DNA of 64,000 nucleotides from Geomicrobium halophilum (GCF_014207655.1 NZ_JACHHJ010000001.1:1426001-1490000); one strand, 5' to 3'. Shown: positions 36,961 to 47,212, counted from the first letter of the stretch. Numbers and translations: made by a program. Notes: a model not told the origin generated them from the sequence alone.

Positions 36961-37300
36961 GTGCGTGTTCAAAAGGAAGACAAAAACAAATATGACACTT
37001 TGCAACACCCCACTGAGTATGAGAATGAATCCCTATGTCACCATCCCTTTCACAGAAAAGAGCCGAGGAAGTCGAGAAGAGCTTGAGCTTGCACCGCCGC
37101 GAAAGTATTCCCTTCTCACGAAGGAAAAGTAGGTTCCATTTCCGAGAAGCGGAGCGTACGCTGGCACCCCCTCAAGTGATTCTTCGCATGAATAAAAAGT
37201 GGTTCTTTTTCGAGGATATGGTTTTCATACGTGAGGACTTAGAAGCAAGACGACAAAGAGGTACGACGGTTATTTTTCCCAGACTTTTTGAACAACCTCG
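36961..37300 (+). repeat. Dispersed repeat family A, copy 5 (longest)
   Basis: About 340 bp between relA and apt. Opens GTGCGTGTTCAAAAGGAAGA, includes CACTGAGTATGAGAATGAAT, AAGAGCCGAGGAAGTCGAG, CTTCTCACGAAGGAAAAG and GGTTCTTTTTCGAGGA, and closes with GACGGTTATTTTTCCCAGAC then TTTTTGAACAAC. The ends form an inverted GTGTTCAAAA / TTTTTGAACA pair. It combines the blocks seen separately in copies 1 and 3. Confidence 0.82.
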
Positions 37301-37315
37301 ATAAACTAAAGAAAG

Positions 37316-37334
37316 AGCGCCTGTCCAGGCACCC
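37316..37334 (-). terminator. Terminator after apt
   Basis: Minus strand GTGCCTG-GA-CAGGCGC stem followed by TCTTTCTTT. Confidence 0.7.
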
Positions 37335-37850
37335 TTAATAATAAGTCATCAGCGAGAATACATCATAGTCTTGCAATTCCTCCCCACGGTCAATGTAGGC
37401 AAGTTCAATGAGAAATGCACAGCCTACGACGGCCCCACCGAGTTCTTCCACTAATTGAATCGTTGCTTCAATCGTACCGCCAGTTGCGAGGAGGTCATCA
37501 GTAATAATAACGCGATCACCGGGTTGAATGGCATCACTATGAATAGCAAGGCTCGCTTTCCCGTATTCCAGTCCGTAATGTGTTTCTACAACAGGTCGGG
37601 GCAGCTTCCCAGCTTTTCGTACGGGGACAAAACTTTTTTGCAATGTATAAGCGATCGGACAGCCAAGCACAAACCCCCGGGCCTCTGGACCTGCAATGAC
37701 ATTTGCATTTCGCGATTTAACATATTCAGCCAGGTCATCAATCGCCTGTTTATATACTTCCCCATTTTGCAAAAGAGGAGTAATATCTTTAAATTGCACC
37801 CCTTCAGTCGGGTAATCTTCTATAATCTTGATATGCTGTTTATAATCCAT
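37335..37850 (-). CDS. apt: Adenine phosphoribosyltransferase
   Basis: 171 residues. PRPP-binding motif [17 protein letters not shown] and the flexible [10 protein letters not shown] loop are intact. It salvages adenine to AMP. The start overlaps the 3' end of recJ by 11 bp, so the two are translationally coupled; relA lies downstream but is separated by repeat copy 5. Confidence 0.97.
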   Translation of the reverse strand: MDYKQHIKIIEDYPTEGVQFKDITPLLQNGEVYKQAIDDLAEYVKSRNANVIAGPEARGFVLGCPIAYTLQKSFVPVRKAGKLPRPVVETHYGLEYGKASLAIHSDAIQPGDRVIITDDLLATGGTIEATIQLVEELGGAVVGCAFLIELAYIDRGEELQDYDVFSLMTYY

Positions 37851-40182
37851 GCGCCATCACCTTTGCTCGGTTCTTTTCTGGGGACATACAGGCAAACAAA
37901 TAGGATTTTAGTTCTTGATACGTTGATAACATCAATGTTTGCTCGATCTCGCGTTTTTCCTCGTAATTAGAAAACGTCGGTGATGCTTGTAAGTCCTGTT
38001 TTAGCGGTTTGTTATTTAAAGAAATTTTTCCTTCTTGCATCGTAACAAATTCCAGTTCAATAAAAACTTGCAACATAAAATCGATCGTTTCAGATGACCA
38101 TCCTTGATAACGGGAGATGACAGGCTTGTGATCATGAATATGCAACGGCGAATACTTTCTGATATAAGCATACAACCATTTAAAAGCTTCGCGTGTTGGC
38201 TTCGTTGTAAAAAAGGCACTGTTTTTCTCCATAAATCCTGTGTAAACCGACCGAATATATGCCTCATTTTCTCGTAAGAATTGCTCAAGTTGAGACAAGT
38301 GGACGGGTAAATCAAATAAAAAAACATCTGTAGGTGCGGTTAACTGGCCTTCTAAAGCGAACAGAAGGTCGGATTCAGAAAAACCTGCCGTCAATGCATC
38401 TTTTTTATGTTTATCTTGAAAAACCACCACTTGAAGGGAACGTTCCGTCAAAGTGTAGAAATCTTTCCAGCCCCGAACATCAAACAACTGTCGTTCTGTA
38501 ACAGCAGCGTCTTTGATGACAAGCTGCGGTTTTTCATATCCTTTCCACTCATTAATTTCTAATTCTCCAACGAGATGGATATTGGCCTCATCATGGACGT
38601 AATCACTCATATGACCATAGCGGAAACCAATACATTCAAGCTTGGTGTCGTCTTCTCCTACGAGCAATTTCAAGTGATCTTTCTTACTTCCGATCTTTCG
38701 CTTTTGCCTAATCGGGGTACCTGAAATAACAACAAACGGTTTCGGGTTTCCAACACCAAAAGGCTCAAGCTGCCCGATTTCTCGGATTAAATCCAACGTT
38801 ACATCTTCTACGTTCACTTCAAGCTCAATATCGGTTTTTGGTACGAAATCTTCGGCCGCCACCGTTTTCTGAACTTCTTCGGCGAACACCGCTTGAAGCT
38901 TAGGGATATCTGATTCCTTGATGGACAATCCCGCGGCCATCTGGTGTCCACCGAAATGCTGAAAGAGCGAGCGATGGCGTGAAAGGGCGGCATACAAATC
39001 AAAGCCGCTGATGCTACGGGCTGAACCTTTGGCATTCCCATCATCATCAACCGAAATAACAATAGCAGGACGGTAAAACTTTTCCACAAGCCGCGAGGCG
39101 ACGATCCCCGTTACACCAGAGTTCCAGCCCTTTTTAGCAACGACAATTGCCCACGGTTCTTCTGCTCCGTCGGTTTGCAGTTGCGCGAGCGCTTCTTCTG
39201 ACATTTGTACAACTGTTTCCTGCCTCTCGCGATTATATCCATCGATGCTGTTCGCTAACGTTCTTGCTTCTTCAATATCTACCGATAGCAGTAATTGTAC
39301 CGCTGCATCCGCTGAGTCCATCCGTCCTGCAGCATTAAGGCGGGGACCGAACCCAAAGCCAACATCACCCGCTGAAAATGGCGGGTCGTTGATCCCGCAT
39401 AAATCCTTTAAGGCCTGTAACCCTGGACGATCAAGGAAACCAAGCCTATGTAAACCTGCTTTTGCGAAATATCGATTTTCATCCCTCAATGGCACAAGGT
39501 CACTAATTGTTCCTAAAGCCATAAGGTCGAGGCCCTCCTCGGGAAATTCACCGATCAAGGCATGAGCAAGTTTCCCTACCACGCCTACACCAGCCAACTC
39601 TTTAAAGGGATACATGCAATCCTTTCTCTTCGGATTGAGAATCGCGTAAGCATCCGGAAGTTCAGGCGGCACTTCGTGATGATCCGTAATAATGACGTCT
39701 AATCCAATTTCCTTGGCATAGTGAATGGGTTCATGAGCCGCAATCCCCGTGTCCACAGTAATCACGAGTGTACATCCTTCGTCATAAAGCCGCTGAAATG
39801 CTGCGTTATTCGGGCCGTACCCTTCGGTAAACCGATTCGGAACATACCAGGTATAAATCGCACCTAATTTGTCCAGAGTTTCGCACATAAGGGCGGTACT
39901 GGAGACACCATCCACATCGTAATCCCCGAAAACGGCGATTTTCTCTTTTCCTGAAATCGCCCGTGTTATGCGTTCTTCAGCTTGTCCAACATCGGCTAAT
40001 AAAAAAGGATCGTGCATTATGGTTTTATCGGGATACAAAAAAGTACGAGCGTCCTCTAGATTTGCATTTCCTCGACGGCAAAGCAGGTGAGCGGTACGTT
40101 CGGAAACTTCAAGGGCTTTTGCCAGCCCAGCCGCTTGTTGGTCCGTTTGTTGAACGTTCCATCTCGTTTTTGCATCTAACAT
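37840..40182 (-). CDS. recJ: Single-stranded-DNA-specific 5'-3' exonuclease RecJ
   Basis: 780 residues. DHH phosphoesterase motifs [32 protein letters not shown], and the DHHA1 region with [10 protein letters not shown], followed by an OB fold and the long C-terminal extension typical of Bacillales RecJ. It works with RecQ/RecS helicases in RecF-pathway recombination and repair. GGGGAGTG lies upstream of ATG 40182. Confidence 0.97.
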   Translation of the reverse strand: MLDAKTRWNVQQTDQQAAGLAKALEVSERTAHLLCRRGNANLEDARTFLYPDKTIMHDPFLLADVGQAEERITRAISGKEKIAVFGDYDVDGVSSTALMCETLDKLGAIYTWYVPNRFTEGYGPNNAAFQRLYDEGCTLVITVDTGIAAHEPIHYAKEIGLDVIITDHHEVPPELPDAYAILNPKRKDCMYPFKELAGVGVVGKLAHALIGEFPEEGLDLMALGTISDLVPLRDENRYFAKAGLHRLGFLDRPGLQALKDLCGINDPPFSAGDVGFGFGPRLNAAGRMDSADAAVQLLLSVDIEEARTLANSIDGYNRERQETVVQMSEEALAQLQTDGAEEPWAIVVAKKGWNSGVTGIVASRLVEKFYRPAIVISVDDDGNAKGSARSISGFDLYAALSRHRSLFQHFGGHQMAAGLSIKESDIPKLQAVFAEEVQKTVAAEDFVPKTDIELEVNVEDVTLDLIREIGQLEPFGVGNPKPFVVISGTPIRQKRKIGSKKDHLKLLVGEDDTKLECIGFRYGHMSDYVHDEANIHLVGELEINEWKGYEKPQLVIKDAAVTERQLFDVRGWKDFYTLTERSLQVVVFQDKHKKDALTAGFSESDLLFALEGQLTAPTDVFLFDLPVHLSQLEQFLRENEAYIRSVYTGFMEKNSAFFTTKPTREAFKWLYAYIRKYSPLHIHDHKPVISRYQGWSSETIDFMLQVFIELEFVTMQEGKISLNNKPLKQDLQASPTFSNYEEKREIEQTLMLSTYQELKSYLFACMSPEKNRAKVMAHGL

Positions 40183-40248
40183 CGTATATGAACACTCCCC
40201 ACTTGCCTGTTCTTTTTATATAGAACCGCAAGTTCTACAACAATCACA

Positions 40249-40557
40249 CTACTTCCGCCGTGCTTCTGAGCCTTCTTCCTCGGCCTGTGGGTCGGGGTGG
40301 TCATTGAGTTGACGGCCCTCAACATTATTTTTCTTTAATCGACGTATCTCCTGCTGCAAACGATAGACTTTTAACATGCCTACACCGCCAATAACGAGTC
40401 CTCCCGCAAGTACAGACCCTAAAATAACAAGAATCAAGGGGATTTGTGTCGTACCAAATAAAAAGTTGACGGTGACGCTATCGACATTAATGACAGCAAA
40501 TATCGAGATCAGTAAGGCAGCGATTAGTCCAAGTATAAGCATCCATTGACCTTTCAT
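40249..40557 (-). CDS. LapA-domain membrane protein (YrvD-like)
   Basis: 102 residues: two transmembrane helices (MLILGLIAALLISIFAVINV and ILVILGSVLAGGLVIGGVGM) around the family motif SVTVNFLFG, then a charged cytoplasmic tail with a short coiled coil. LapA/DUF1049 proteins assist envelope assembly in Gram-negatives; the Bacillus role is unknown. Position before recJ matches B. subtilis yrvD. Confidence 0.88.
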   Translation of the reverse strand: MKGQWMLILGLIAALLISIFAVINVDSVTVNFLFGTTQIPLILVILGSVLAGGLVIGGVGMLKVYRLQQEIRRLKKNNVEGRQLNDHPDPQAEEEGSEARRK

Positions 40558-40578
40558 CTCTCTACCTCCACTTTCAAG

Positions 40579-41481
40579 TTACACATCATCCTGATACGGG
40601 TTCACATGCACAAGAACATTTCGGACCCGTTCCTCTTCCAACAACAAATGTTTGACGTCTGTCGCGATATCGTGACCCTTTCGTACACTAATTTCAGGGT
40701 CTACTACTATTTTAATATCAATGATCACATAATGTCCATGCTGGCGAGCGTGAAATTCATCAATTCCCAGTACGCCTTCGACCCCCAGCACTTTGTTTTT
40801 CATATCTTTCGTATCCTCATCATGTAACACATGATCAAGGGCATTGTGAATGGCTTCTTTCCCTAACCTCCAAGCCATGAGCATAACAAGTCCAGCCACG
40901 AATACCCCAGCGATCAAGTCACCATAAAGGAGCCACCCTACGTCAAAATAGGATCCAAGAAGCGAAGCCCCGACCCCTACAAGGGCAGCAAGTGATGAAA
41001 TTGCATCCGAACGATGATGCCAGGCATCGGTGACCATAGCATCGCTGTTATATCTTTTTCCTAGTCTTACTTTGTACCGGAACAGAAATTCTTTAACGAT
41101 AATTGAGGCCAGGATAACATAAAAAGCAACAACGCCTGGGGCTTCAGTATCTCCAGTCATATCTTGAATGGTACTGACAGCAATTTCTAAACCCACCATA
41201 AACAACAGCACACTAACAATAATGGCTGTAATCGATTCTGCCTTCCCATGACCATAGGGGTGGTCCTCGTCTGGCGGAAGTTCTGCAGCCCGAATGCCGA
41301 TGAGAACGGCGAAGGAAGTAACGACATCAGCCGCAGAGTGAGCAGCGTCTGCAATCAAGGCACGGCTGTTAGCCAAAAAGCCGAACACTCCCTTGACGAC
41401 AGCTAAAGCAATATTAACAATGATTCCTACCCAAGCGGCATGCCTTATTTTTTTATAGCGGATATCATCAGATTCAGTCAT
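40579..41481 (-). CDS. Cation diffusion facilitator transporter
   Basis: 300 residues with six membrane helices and a cytoplasmic ferredoxin-like domain. Metal-site pairs are visible: ADAAHSAADV in TM2 (HxxxD) and DAWHHRSDA in TM5 (HxxxD), plus HPYGHGKAES after TM2 and the C-terminal HARQHGHYVIIDIKI. Exchanges Zn, Mn, Fe or Co for protons; DAWHH resembles Mn/Fe-type members, but specificity is not assignable. Likely cotranscribed with the LapA-like gene (21-bp gap). Confidence 0.92.
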   Translation of the reverse strand: MTESDDIRYKKIRHAAWVGIIVNIALAVVKGVFGFLANSRALIADAAHSAADVVTSFAVLIGIRAAELPPDEDHPYGHGKAESITAIIVSVLLFMVGLEIAVSTIQDMTGDTEAPGVVAFYVILASIIVKEFLFRYKVRLGKRYNSDAMVTDAWHHRSDAISSLAALVGVGASLLGSYFDVGWLLYGDLIAGVFVAGLVMLMAWRLGKEAIHNALDHVLHDEDTKDMKNKVLGVEGVLGIDEFHARQHGHYVIIDIKIVVDPEISVRKGHDIATDVKHLLLEEERVRNVLVHVNPYQDDV

Positions 41482-41606
41482 ATTATCCCTGCCTATCTTT
41501 ATGTTCCGGGGCCTGCTGTTCCGTTATCCGGAAGGAAATCTTCTTACCATCCTATGTATGGGGATAAAATCCCCTCGTTCCAGAGATAACGAGGGGAGAA
41601 TATTCA

Positions 41607-42545
41607 CTAGCTTTCCTCTGCTTCAGAAACCGGTTTATTCCGTTCCTTTTCAATCACCTTATACTTCCATACGAGCCACAACTGTGCAGCAAAAAAGAGA
41701 GAGGAGTAGGTTCCAGCAATCATACCGATGACAATGGCAAAGGCAAATGAAGTGATCGCTTCACTTCCTAGCAGCCAAATCGCTACAGCTGCGAATAATA
41801 CGGTTATGACAGTATTAAGCGAGCGTGTAAGTGTCTGCAGTAAACTATTGTTTACGACCCCTGCCAGATGATCAAAGCTCGTAATCTCCTCTTCCTTCTT
41901 CACGTTTTCACGGATCCGATCAAAGGTGACAATCGTATCGTTAATCGAGTACCCGACGACGGTCAGTACAGCCGCAATAAATGGAATATTTATTTCTAAT
42001 TGTAGCAGGCTGAACACAGAAATAACCAAAAACGCATCGTACAAAAGAGCAGTTATAGCAGCAAGCCCGTATAAAAATTCAAAACGGATAGCAACGTAAA
42101 TGACAATGCCAAGCGCAGCTAATCCGGTGGCAATTAAGGCATTGATCGCTAGCTCCCTACCAATTTGAGGGGAAACGGTACTTACGTTTGGCTCTGAGCC
42201 AAAGACATCTTCAAAATGCCCTTGAATATCTGTCACTTCCCCTTCTTCAAGGAAACCGATAAACTGCGCGGAGGCCTGTTCATTATTTTCACCTGCGAGC
42301 GTGATATCATCCGGTTCAAGGCCAACGACTGCAAATTCATTTTCAATTTCTTCTTCTGTGAGCGGTTCCTCAGACATGAAATCGACGCGTGTACCACTTT
42401 CAAAGTCAATGCCGAGGTTAAGTCCCATGGTTGAGAGTAAAATTGCACCGGCAAGCACGACCGCAATCGTAAAGACAAAATATTTCTTTCGGTGCTTGAT
42501 AAGATCAATATTTTTTTTAGCCATATTAAAGTCCACGGCGAACAT
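41607..42545 (-). CDS. secF: Protein translocase subunit SecF
   Basis: 312 residues. TM1 followed by GIDFESGTRVDF, an extracytoplasmic domain, then five helices with TVVGYSINDTIVTFDRIREN and RSLNTVITVLFA. SecF and SecD use the proton-motive force to finish preprotein export. GGAG lies four bases before ATG 42545, inside secD; the genes overlap by about 20 bp in different frames. B. subtilis has one fused SecDF, so this is the split form. Confidence 0.95.
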   Translation of the reverse strand: MFAVDFNMAKKNIDLIKHRKKYFVFTIAVVLAGAILLSTMGLNLGIDFESGTRVDFMSEEPLTEEEIENEFAVVGLEPDDITLAGENNEQASAQFIGFLEEGEVTDIQGHFEDVFGSEPNVSTVSPQIGRELAINALIATGLAALGIVIYVAIRFEFLYGLAAITALLYDAFLVISVFSLLQLEINIPFIAAVLTVVGYSINDTIVTFDRIRENVKKEEEITSFDHLAGVVNNSLLQTLTRSLNTVITVLFAAVAIWLLGSEAITSFAFAIVIGMIAGTYSSLFFAAQLWLVWKYKVIEKERNKPVSEAEES

Positions 42546-43830
42546 CACGCTCCTTTACGCCAAACAACCAGTATTTCCGATTTAAGGAACGGCTGTTAAT
42601 CCATAGTCCAAGTAAGAGGCGTGAGCCGTATACAGCAGTGATGAAGCTGGTTAAAATGCTGACAATGAGCATGACGGCAAATCCCTGGACCGCGCTTGTG
42701 CCGAAGTAAAATAAAACAGCAGCGGCGATAATCGTCGTGACATTGGCATCGATAATCGTCCCCAGCGCCCGACGGCTTCCTGCTTTATATGCTGATTTCA
42801 TTGATTTTCCATCTTTTAACTCTTCCTTGATGCGTTCGTACGTCAGAATGTTCGCATCCACAGCCATGCCGACCCCGAGAATTAAAGCGGCGATACCCGG
42901 CAAGGTTAGAACTCCTTGAATGGAATTAAAGAGAATCATAACAAGATAAATGTATACGCTCAGTGTGATGGCAGCGATCACACCCATAAACCGATAATAA
43001 GCCATCATGTATAAAAGAATTAGAGAAACCCCAACGAGTCCTGCAAATAACGTCTCTTCCAAAGCTTGCTCCCCTAGTGATGCCCCGACAGCGTTGGAGT
43101 ATACTTCTTCAATTTGCACAGGGAGAGAGCCGGCATTCAGTACCTCTGCCAAAAACTCGGCTTCTTCAAGAGTGAAGCCTCCTTGAATGGTTACGGTATC
43201 CGTATATAAAGGTTCATTCACACTTGGGGCTGATAGAAAAGCTGGGTCCGCTTCACCAATTTCGTCATAGAAAGCATGTTCTTCTTCCTCGTAATCAAGC
43301 CAAATCACAAGGGAATTTTCAGGTGGCGGGTTCGTGTAGAGTTCTTCGGTAATTTCTCCGAATTCCTGACCATCCTGCAGCGTTAATTGTACAATCGGCT
43401 GATTTTGTTCATCAAAGACCGCACTGGCGCCTCCTTGCTCAAGGTCTTCTCCTGAAAGCATTAAATTATCATCGACATCCCGAAACGAAAGTTCTGCTTC
43501 AGTTGAGAGAAGCTCACGTGCTTCCTCCTGATCTTCAACCCCGGGGAGCTGTACGCGAATACGGTCTTCCCCTTCAACGGTTATCGACGGTTCCGAAACC
43601 CCTAATACATCCACCCTTTGATTAAGGGCTGAGGCAGTGGCCTGTATATCATTCTCAGTGAGTTCCTGCCCATCTTCAGGCTGCAGCTCATAAAGAACCT
43701 CGAATCCTCCTTGCAAATCAAGGCCAAGGTTTGTACTGCGAGCGACATCAAATGCCGTTTGCGAAATCAGGATGCCTACAGCAATAATAATGGCGAAAAA
43801 TGCACCGATCCTTCCCCATTTTTTTCCCAT
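42526..43830 (-). CDS. secD: Protein translocase subunit SecD
   Basis: 434 residues. TM1 then LGLDLQGGFEVLYEL, the periplasmic-type P1 domain (about 35-250), and the C-terminal five-helix block with GVGMAVDANILTYERIKEEL and IDANVTTIIAAAVLFYFG. The tail FGVKERDVRRGL overlaps the secF start. Transcribed secD then secF; comN lies upstream on the same strand. Confidence 0.96.
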   Translation of the reverse strand: MGKKWGRIGAFFAIIIAVGILISQTAFDVARSTNLGLDLQGGFEVLYELQPEDGQELTENDIQATASALNQRVDVLGVSEPSITVEGEDRIRVQLPGVEDQEEARELLSTEAELSFRDVDDNLMLSGEDLEQGGASAVFDEQNQPIVQLTLQDGQEFGEITEELYTNPPPENSLVIWLDYEEEEHAFYDEIGEADPAFLSAPSVNEPLYTDTVTIQGGFTLEEAEFLAEVLNAGSLPVQIEEVYSNAVGASLGEQALEETLFAGLVGVSLILLYMMAYYRFMGVIAAITLSVYIYLVMILFNSIQGVLTLPGIAALILGVGMAVDANILTYERIKEELKDGKSMKSAYKAGSRRALGTIIDANVTTIIAAAVLFYFGTSAVQGFAVMLIVSILTSFITAVYGSRLLLGLWINSRSLNRKYWLFGVKERDVRRGL

Positions 43831-43924
43831 ATTATGTTCCTCCTTCAGTTACCGCCTAGCTCTACATCCAATTACCGTTCTTATGACAGAATACGAAAAT
43901 TATACGGAAGGGACTTTTTTCATG

Positions 43925-44236
43925 TCAATGTCGGAGAATGTCTTCCAGTAAACCTTCTAATGGATCTTCGGTATCCTTTGACCAGCCTCCAATCCCTTTA
44001 TACGCATTTACGGTCTGTTCATTCATGAAATCAGTCACAGAGAGACGCATCAATATATTCACCAATCGATAGAAAGGCACGAATTCCGTTTCTTTTTGCA
44101 GCTTTTGCAGTCCCAAATTCCAAATATCCTCTTTTGTAACTTCTTCATGATCGAGTAAATGAAATTCATCACGCTTTAGTTCGAGTATCGGTTCCACATC
44201 ACTTTTCCATACTTCAAATTGTTGTGGATTTGTCAT
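43925..44236 (-). CDS. comN: Post-transcriptional regulator ComN
   Basis: 103 residues from ATG 44236 with GAGGGAA upstream. Small helical protein with the ComN/YrzD pattern (WKSDVEPILELKRDEFHLL, VTKEDIWNLGLQKLQKETEF, RLVNILMRLSVTDFMN). In B. subtilis ComN affects comE mRNA localisation and competence, and its gene lies between secDF and spoVB exactly as here. Confidence 0.9.
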   Translation of the reverse strand: MTNPQQFEVWKSDVEPILELKRDEFHLLDHEEVTKEDIWNLGLQKLQKETEFVPFYRLVNILMRLSVTDFMNEQTVNAYKGIGGWSKDTEDPLEGLLEDILRH

Positions 44237-44399
44237 TGAATTCCCTCGCTTTTTAATACACAGGAATGCGCTTTTATTATGTATCTTTCCGTACCTTTTC
44301 AACATCCTCTTTTTGTATTGCTTGTCATGCTTGACCCAACTTGCTGCATAGTTATCTATTGGCGGACAAGTGCCCCATTACTTAGGAAGGAGGACGGGT

Positions 44400-45953
44400 A
44401 TGACCAGACAGACGTTTTTCGCCGGCGCTCTCATGCTCATCGCAGCAGGCTTAATTACCCGAATCCTCGGATTCATCAATAAAATTGTCGTCGCACGCAT
44501 TATGGGTTCAGAAGGAATGGGGCTCTATATGATGGCCGTACCTTCACTTTTGCTTATCATTACACTTACGCAGCTTGGCCTTCCGGTCGCGATCTCCAAA
44601 TTGATCGCTGAAGCTGAAGCTCATGGAGAGCATGAACGAAAAAAAAGAATTCTTATTGTTTCCCTGATCCTTACCGGTAGCTTAAGCATTGTTTTGACAA
44701 CAGCGATGATCGCGTTTGCTCCCCTTCTTGCCAGTTTCCTTTTGACTGATACACGTGCGATTTATCCCTTAATGGCAATTATCCCCATCGTACCTATCGT
44801 TGCATTATCTGCAGTTATGAGGGGTTATTTTCAGGGGATGCAAAACATGCGCCCCATCGCATATTCCCAAGTCATTGAGCAAGTGGTACGCATTGCCCTC
44901 GTTGCCTTTTGTACAACCATCTTTTTACCTTTTGGTGTTGAATTTGCAGCCGCAGGTGCAATGATCTCTGTCGTAGCCGGTGAGCTCGTTTCTTTGCTCT
45001 ATGTCTTTTACGTCTTTAAAAATAAAAAAACCATGCGTATTCGCAAAAACTTTTTCTCCGCCCTTGAAGGCGGAAAGCGTACACTCAAAGATTTAATGGC
45101 CATTGCACTTCCAACAACTGGAAGCCGGCTGGTCGGTTCTGTCTCCCAATTTCTTGAACCTATTATCGTTGCCCAAAGCCTGGCAATCGCCGGAGTAGCA
45201 ACGGTTACTGCGACAAGCCAATACGGTGAATTAGTCGGATTTGTCGTCCCTCTCTTGTTCTTGCCTGCATTTATTACACAAGGGTTATCCGTGTCACTGG
45301 TCCCAGCCATTAGCGAAGCTCATAGTAAAGGTGACTACGGCATGATTCAACGACGGCTGCAACAAACAACAAAAATTGCCTTGCTGTCAGGAGGCATTTC
45401 TGTTGTCATCTTGTACGTATTTGCTGTCCCGCTGCTAACACTTATGTACGAGGCACCACAAGCGGCCGTTTATTTAAAAGTCATCGCACCCTTTTGCATC
45501 TTTTTGTATTTTCAAATGCCGCTACAATCTGTATTACAAGCGCTCAACTTAGCAAAAGCTGCGATGTTTAACAGTCTCATCGGGGCAGTCGTTAAAATGT
45601 CAGCCATCGCCTTTCTCGCTTCCCGTCCGGAACTTGGCATTATGGGTGCAGCCCTTGCCATCTGTGCAAGCATCATGCTTGTCACGCTTCTGCATTTTAT
45701 TAGCGTGTCACGGGCGGTTGGTTTTACGTTAAATGTTAAAGACTGGAGCGGCACATTACTCGTCACCATTTTAACCGCAGGTGTAGCAACGCTTGCATTT
45801 CGTACGTTTATCACCGCTGAGCAAATGCTTACAGGTACGTTGATCAGCCTTACCATTACCGTTGTTAGTTACTTCGTCGGCTTGTTTGTATTCCGATTAC
45901 TTCATATTAAGAATATCAGTCGAATCCCAATCCTTCAATCTTTCTTTCGATAG
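44400..45953 (+). CDS. spoVB: Stage V sporulation protein B (polysaccharide flippase family)
   Basis: 517 residues from ATG 44400 (AGGAGG upstream), 12-14 membrane helices. Opening GALMLIAAGLITRILGFINK with VVARIMGSEGMGLYMMAVP is typical of SpoVB in the MOP/PST flippase superfamily. Needed for spore cortex peptidoglycan, probably lipid II-related transport. It converges with the DUF421 gene: the last 19 bp of the two genes overlap tail to tail with no room for a terminator. Confidence 0.95.
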   Translation: MTRQTFFAGALMLIAAGLITRILGFINKIVVARIMGSEGMGLYMMAVPSLLLIITLTQLGLPVAISKLIAEAEAHGEHERKKRILIVSLILTGSLSIVLTTAMIAFAPLLASFLLTDTRAIYPLMAIIPIVPIVALSAVMRGYFQGMQNMRPIAYSQVIEQVVRIALVAFCTTIFLPFGVEFAAAGAMISVVAGELVSLLYVFYVFKNKKTMRIRKNFFSALEGGKRTLKDLMAIALPTTGSRLVGSVSQFLEPIIVAQSLAIAGVATVTATSQYGELVGFVVPLLFLPAFITQGLSVSLVPAISEAHSKGDYGMIQRRLQQTTKIALLSGGISVVILYVFAVPLLTLMYEAPQAAVYLKVIAPFCIFLYFQMPLQSVLQALNLAKAAMFNSLIGAVVKMSAIAFLASRPELGIMGAALAICASIMLVTLLHFISVSRAVGFTLNVKDWSGTLLVTILTAGVATLAFRTFITAEQMLTGTLISLTITVVSYFVGLFVFRLLHIKNISRIPILQSFFR

Positions 45954-46594
45954 TTCGTCTCCTTTTCATCAATGATTAGGGTACCATTTTTTTTCCCCGT
46001 GCACAGGGCAACGTCTTTAACGTCTGAATACCCACGGGCTTGTAGTTTAGCAATCAGCCACTCCGCATCTTTATCGATACGTTGTAGATGGTCATGTTGA
46101 ATGACTCCATCAATGATAAATGGAAACGGATAGACAACTTCACCGGCATTCGTTTCCTTTTTAATCACAGAGAGGTCGCCGGATGGCTCAAGAACGGCAA
46201 ACTCTATTTCGGAAAAATTACTAATGCTTTGCTTACGCAGCTGTAACAACAGATCATCGAAATTGTACCGCTGCTGGCGCATCGCTTTTTCATCAATCTT
46301 CCCATTTTCAATGATCATGGTCGGCTCCCCGTCTAGGCAATCACGGAGACGGTCACTTTTCAGTGACACATAAGCTAGAAAAATTTGGGTGCAGGCCAGT
46401 ACAACAATCGGTAATACCCCTTTTATCAAGGATTGTTCATCGATTGCCATAACAGCAAATTCAGCAATCATAATCGAGACGATAAAATCGAGGAGCGAAA
46501 GTTCACCAACTTCCCGCTTCCCCATAATCCGCAGTGAAACTAAAAGGAAAAAATAGAAAAAAAGCGTTCGCCACGCCAGTTCAAATAACTCCAT
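45935..46594 (-). CDS. DUF421 membrane protein (YrbG-like)
   Basis: 219 residues: three N-terminal helices and the motif FFLLVSLRIMGKREVGELSL with DFIVSIMIAEFAVMAI, then two cytoplasmic YetF-type domains (SDRLRDCLDGEPTMIIENGK, DDLLLQLRKQSI). YetF/DUF421 proteins recur in spore formers; function is unclear, with reports linking relatives to spore-membrane proteins such as SpoVA-associated channels. Neighbours spoVB and yrzE match B. subtilis yrbG. Confidence 0.9.
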   Translation of the reverse strand: MELFELAWRTLFFYFFLLVSLRIMGKREVGELSLLDFIVSIMIAEFAVMAIDEQSLIKGVLPIVVLACTQIFLAYVSLKSDRLRDCLDGEPTMIIENGKIDEKAMRQQRYNFDDLLLQLRKQSISNFSEIEFAVLEPSGDLSVIKKETNAGEVVYPFPFIIDGVIQHDHLQRIDKDAEWLIAKLQARGYSDVKDVALCTGKKNGTLIIDEKETNYRKKD

Positions 46595-46796
46595 GCCCTC
46601 ACCCCGTTGCTCCTTATCATTCCCAGATCAAGACACTAGCATTACGAAAGTTCGTAAACGGGGAGGGACGTAAACGATAGCGGCTGAACGGGGGATGCCC
46701 CGTAAGAAGCCCATTCAATGATTTTCTTAAGTCTCCTAGTCTAGATGCTTGTTTTAAACATATGCTTTACCAATATGACGAAAAGGGGGAGTTCTT

Positions 46797-47174
46797 ATGG
46801 AATCAAGGCTCATCAAAGCATTTGTCATCTCATGTATCACGATGCTTACACTTGTATTATTTTCAGGATTGACACTGGCCACCATTTTACGTTTCAGCTC
46901 CCTGAGTGAACTATCCATTTCAGGGATCACCATTGGTACAACAGTTGCTATCACTTTTATCGGCGGAATCACAGCCGGCCTGAAATCACGTTCAAGGGGG
47001 TGGCTAGCTGGATTATTGGCCGGTATTGCTTTTGCATTCATTGCGGCTGCATTGCAGTATCTAGGCTACGGTGTTCAAGTAACCCTAAGTCAGATCCTCG
47101 TCTTCATCGGCAGCATCTTTAGCGCTTCATTTGGAGGCATGCTTGGCGTCTCGCTCTTTGGTTCGACGCGTTAG
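46797..47174 (+). CDS. TIGR04086-family membrane protein (YrzE-like)
   Basis: 125 residues, four helices (VISCITMLTLVLFSGLTLAT, IGTTVAITFIGGITAGLKSR, GLLAGIAFAFIAAALQYL, FIGSIFSASFGGMLGVSLFG). GGGGGAG precedes ATG 46797. Family of sporulating Firmicutes with unknown function, located between yajC and yrbG in B. subtilis as well. Confidence 0.88.
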   Translation: MESRLIKAFVISCITMLTLVLFSGLTLATILRFSSLSELSISGITIGTTVAITFIGGITAGLKSRSRGWLAGLLAGIAFAFIAAALQYLGYGVQVTLSQILVFIGSIFSASFGGMLGVSLFGSTR

Positions 47175-47177
47175 TTT

Positions 47178-47212
47178 TCTCTTTAGAAAACTTGGCTTTT
47201 CGCCAAGCTTTT
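47178..47212 (+). repeat. Repeat family B copy, terminator of the yrzE-like gene
   Basis: AACTTGGC-TTTTC-GCCAAGCTT hairpin, nearly identical over about 32 bp to 3386-3417. It follows the stop codon by four bases and runs into TTTTAT. Confidence 0.8.

Noticed and set aside
37035-37304. 89-codon plus frame over repeat copy 5 sharing a TTVIFP segment with copy 1
   Set aside because: Copy 6 has one base fewer in the matching stretch and breaks the frame, and no ribosome site is present; the similarity is at DNA level.
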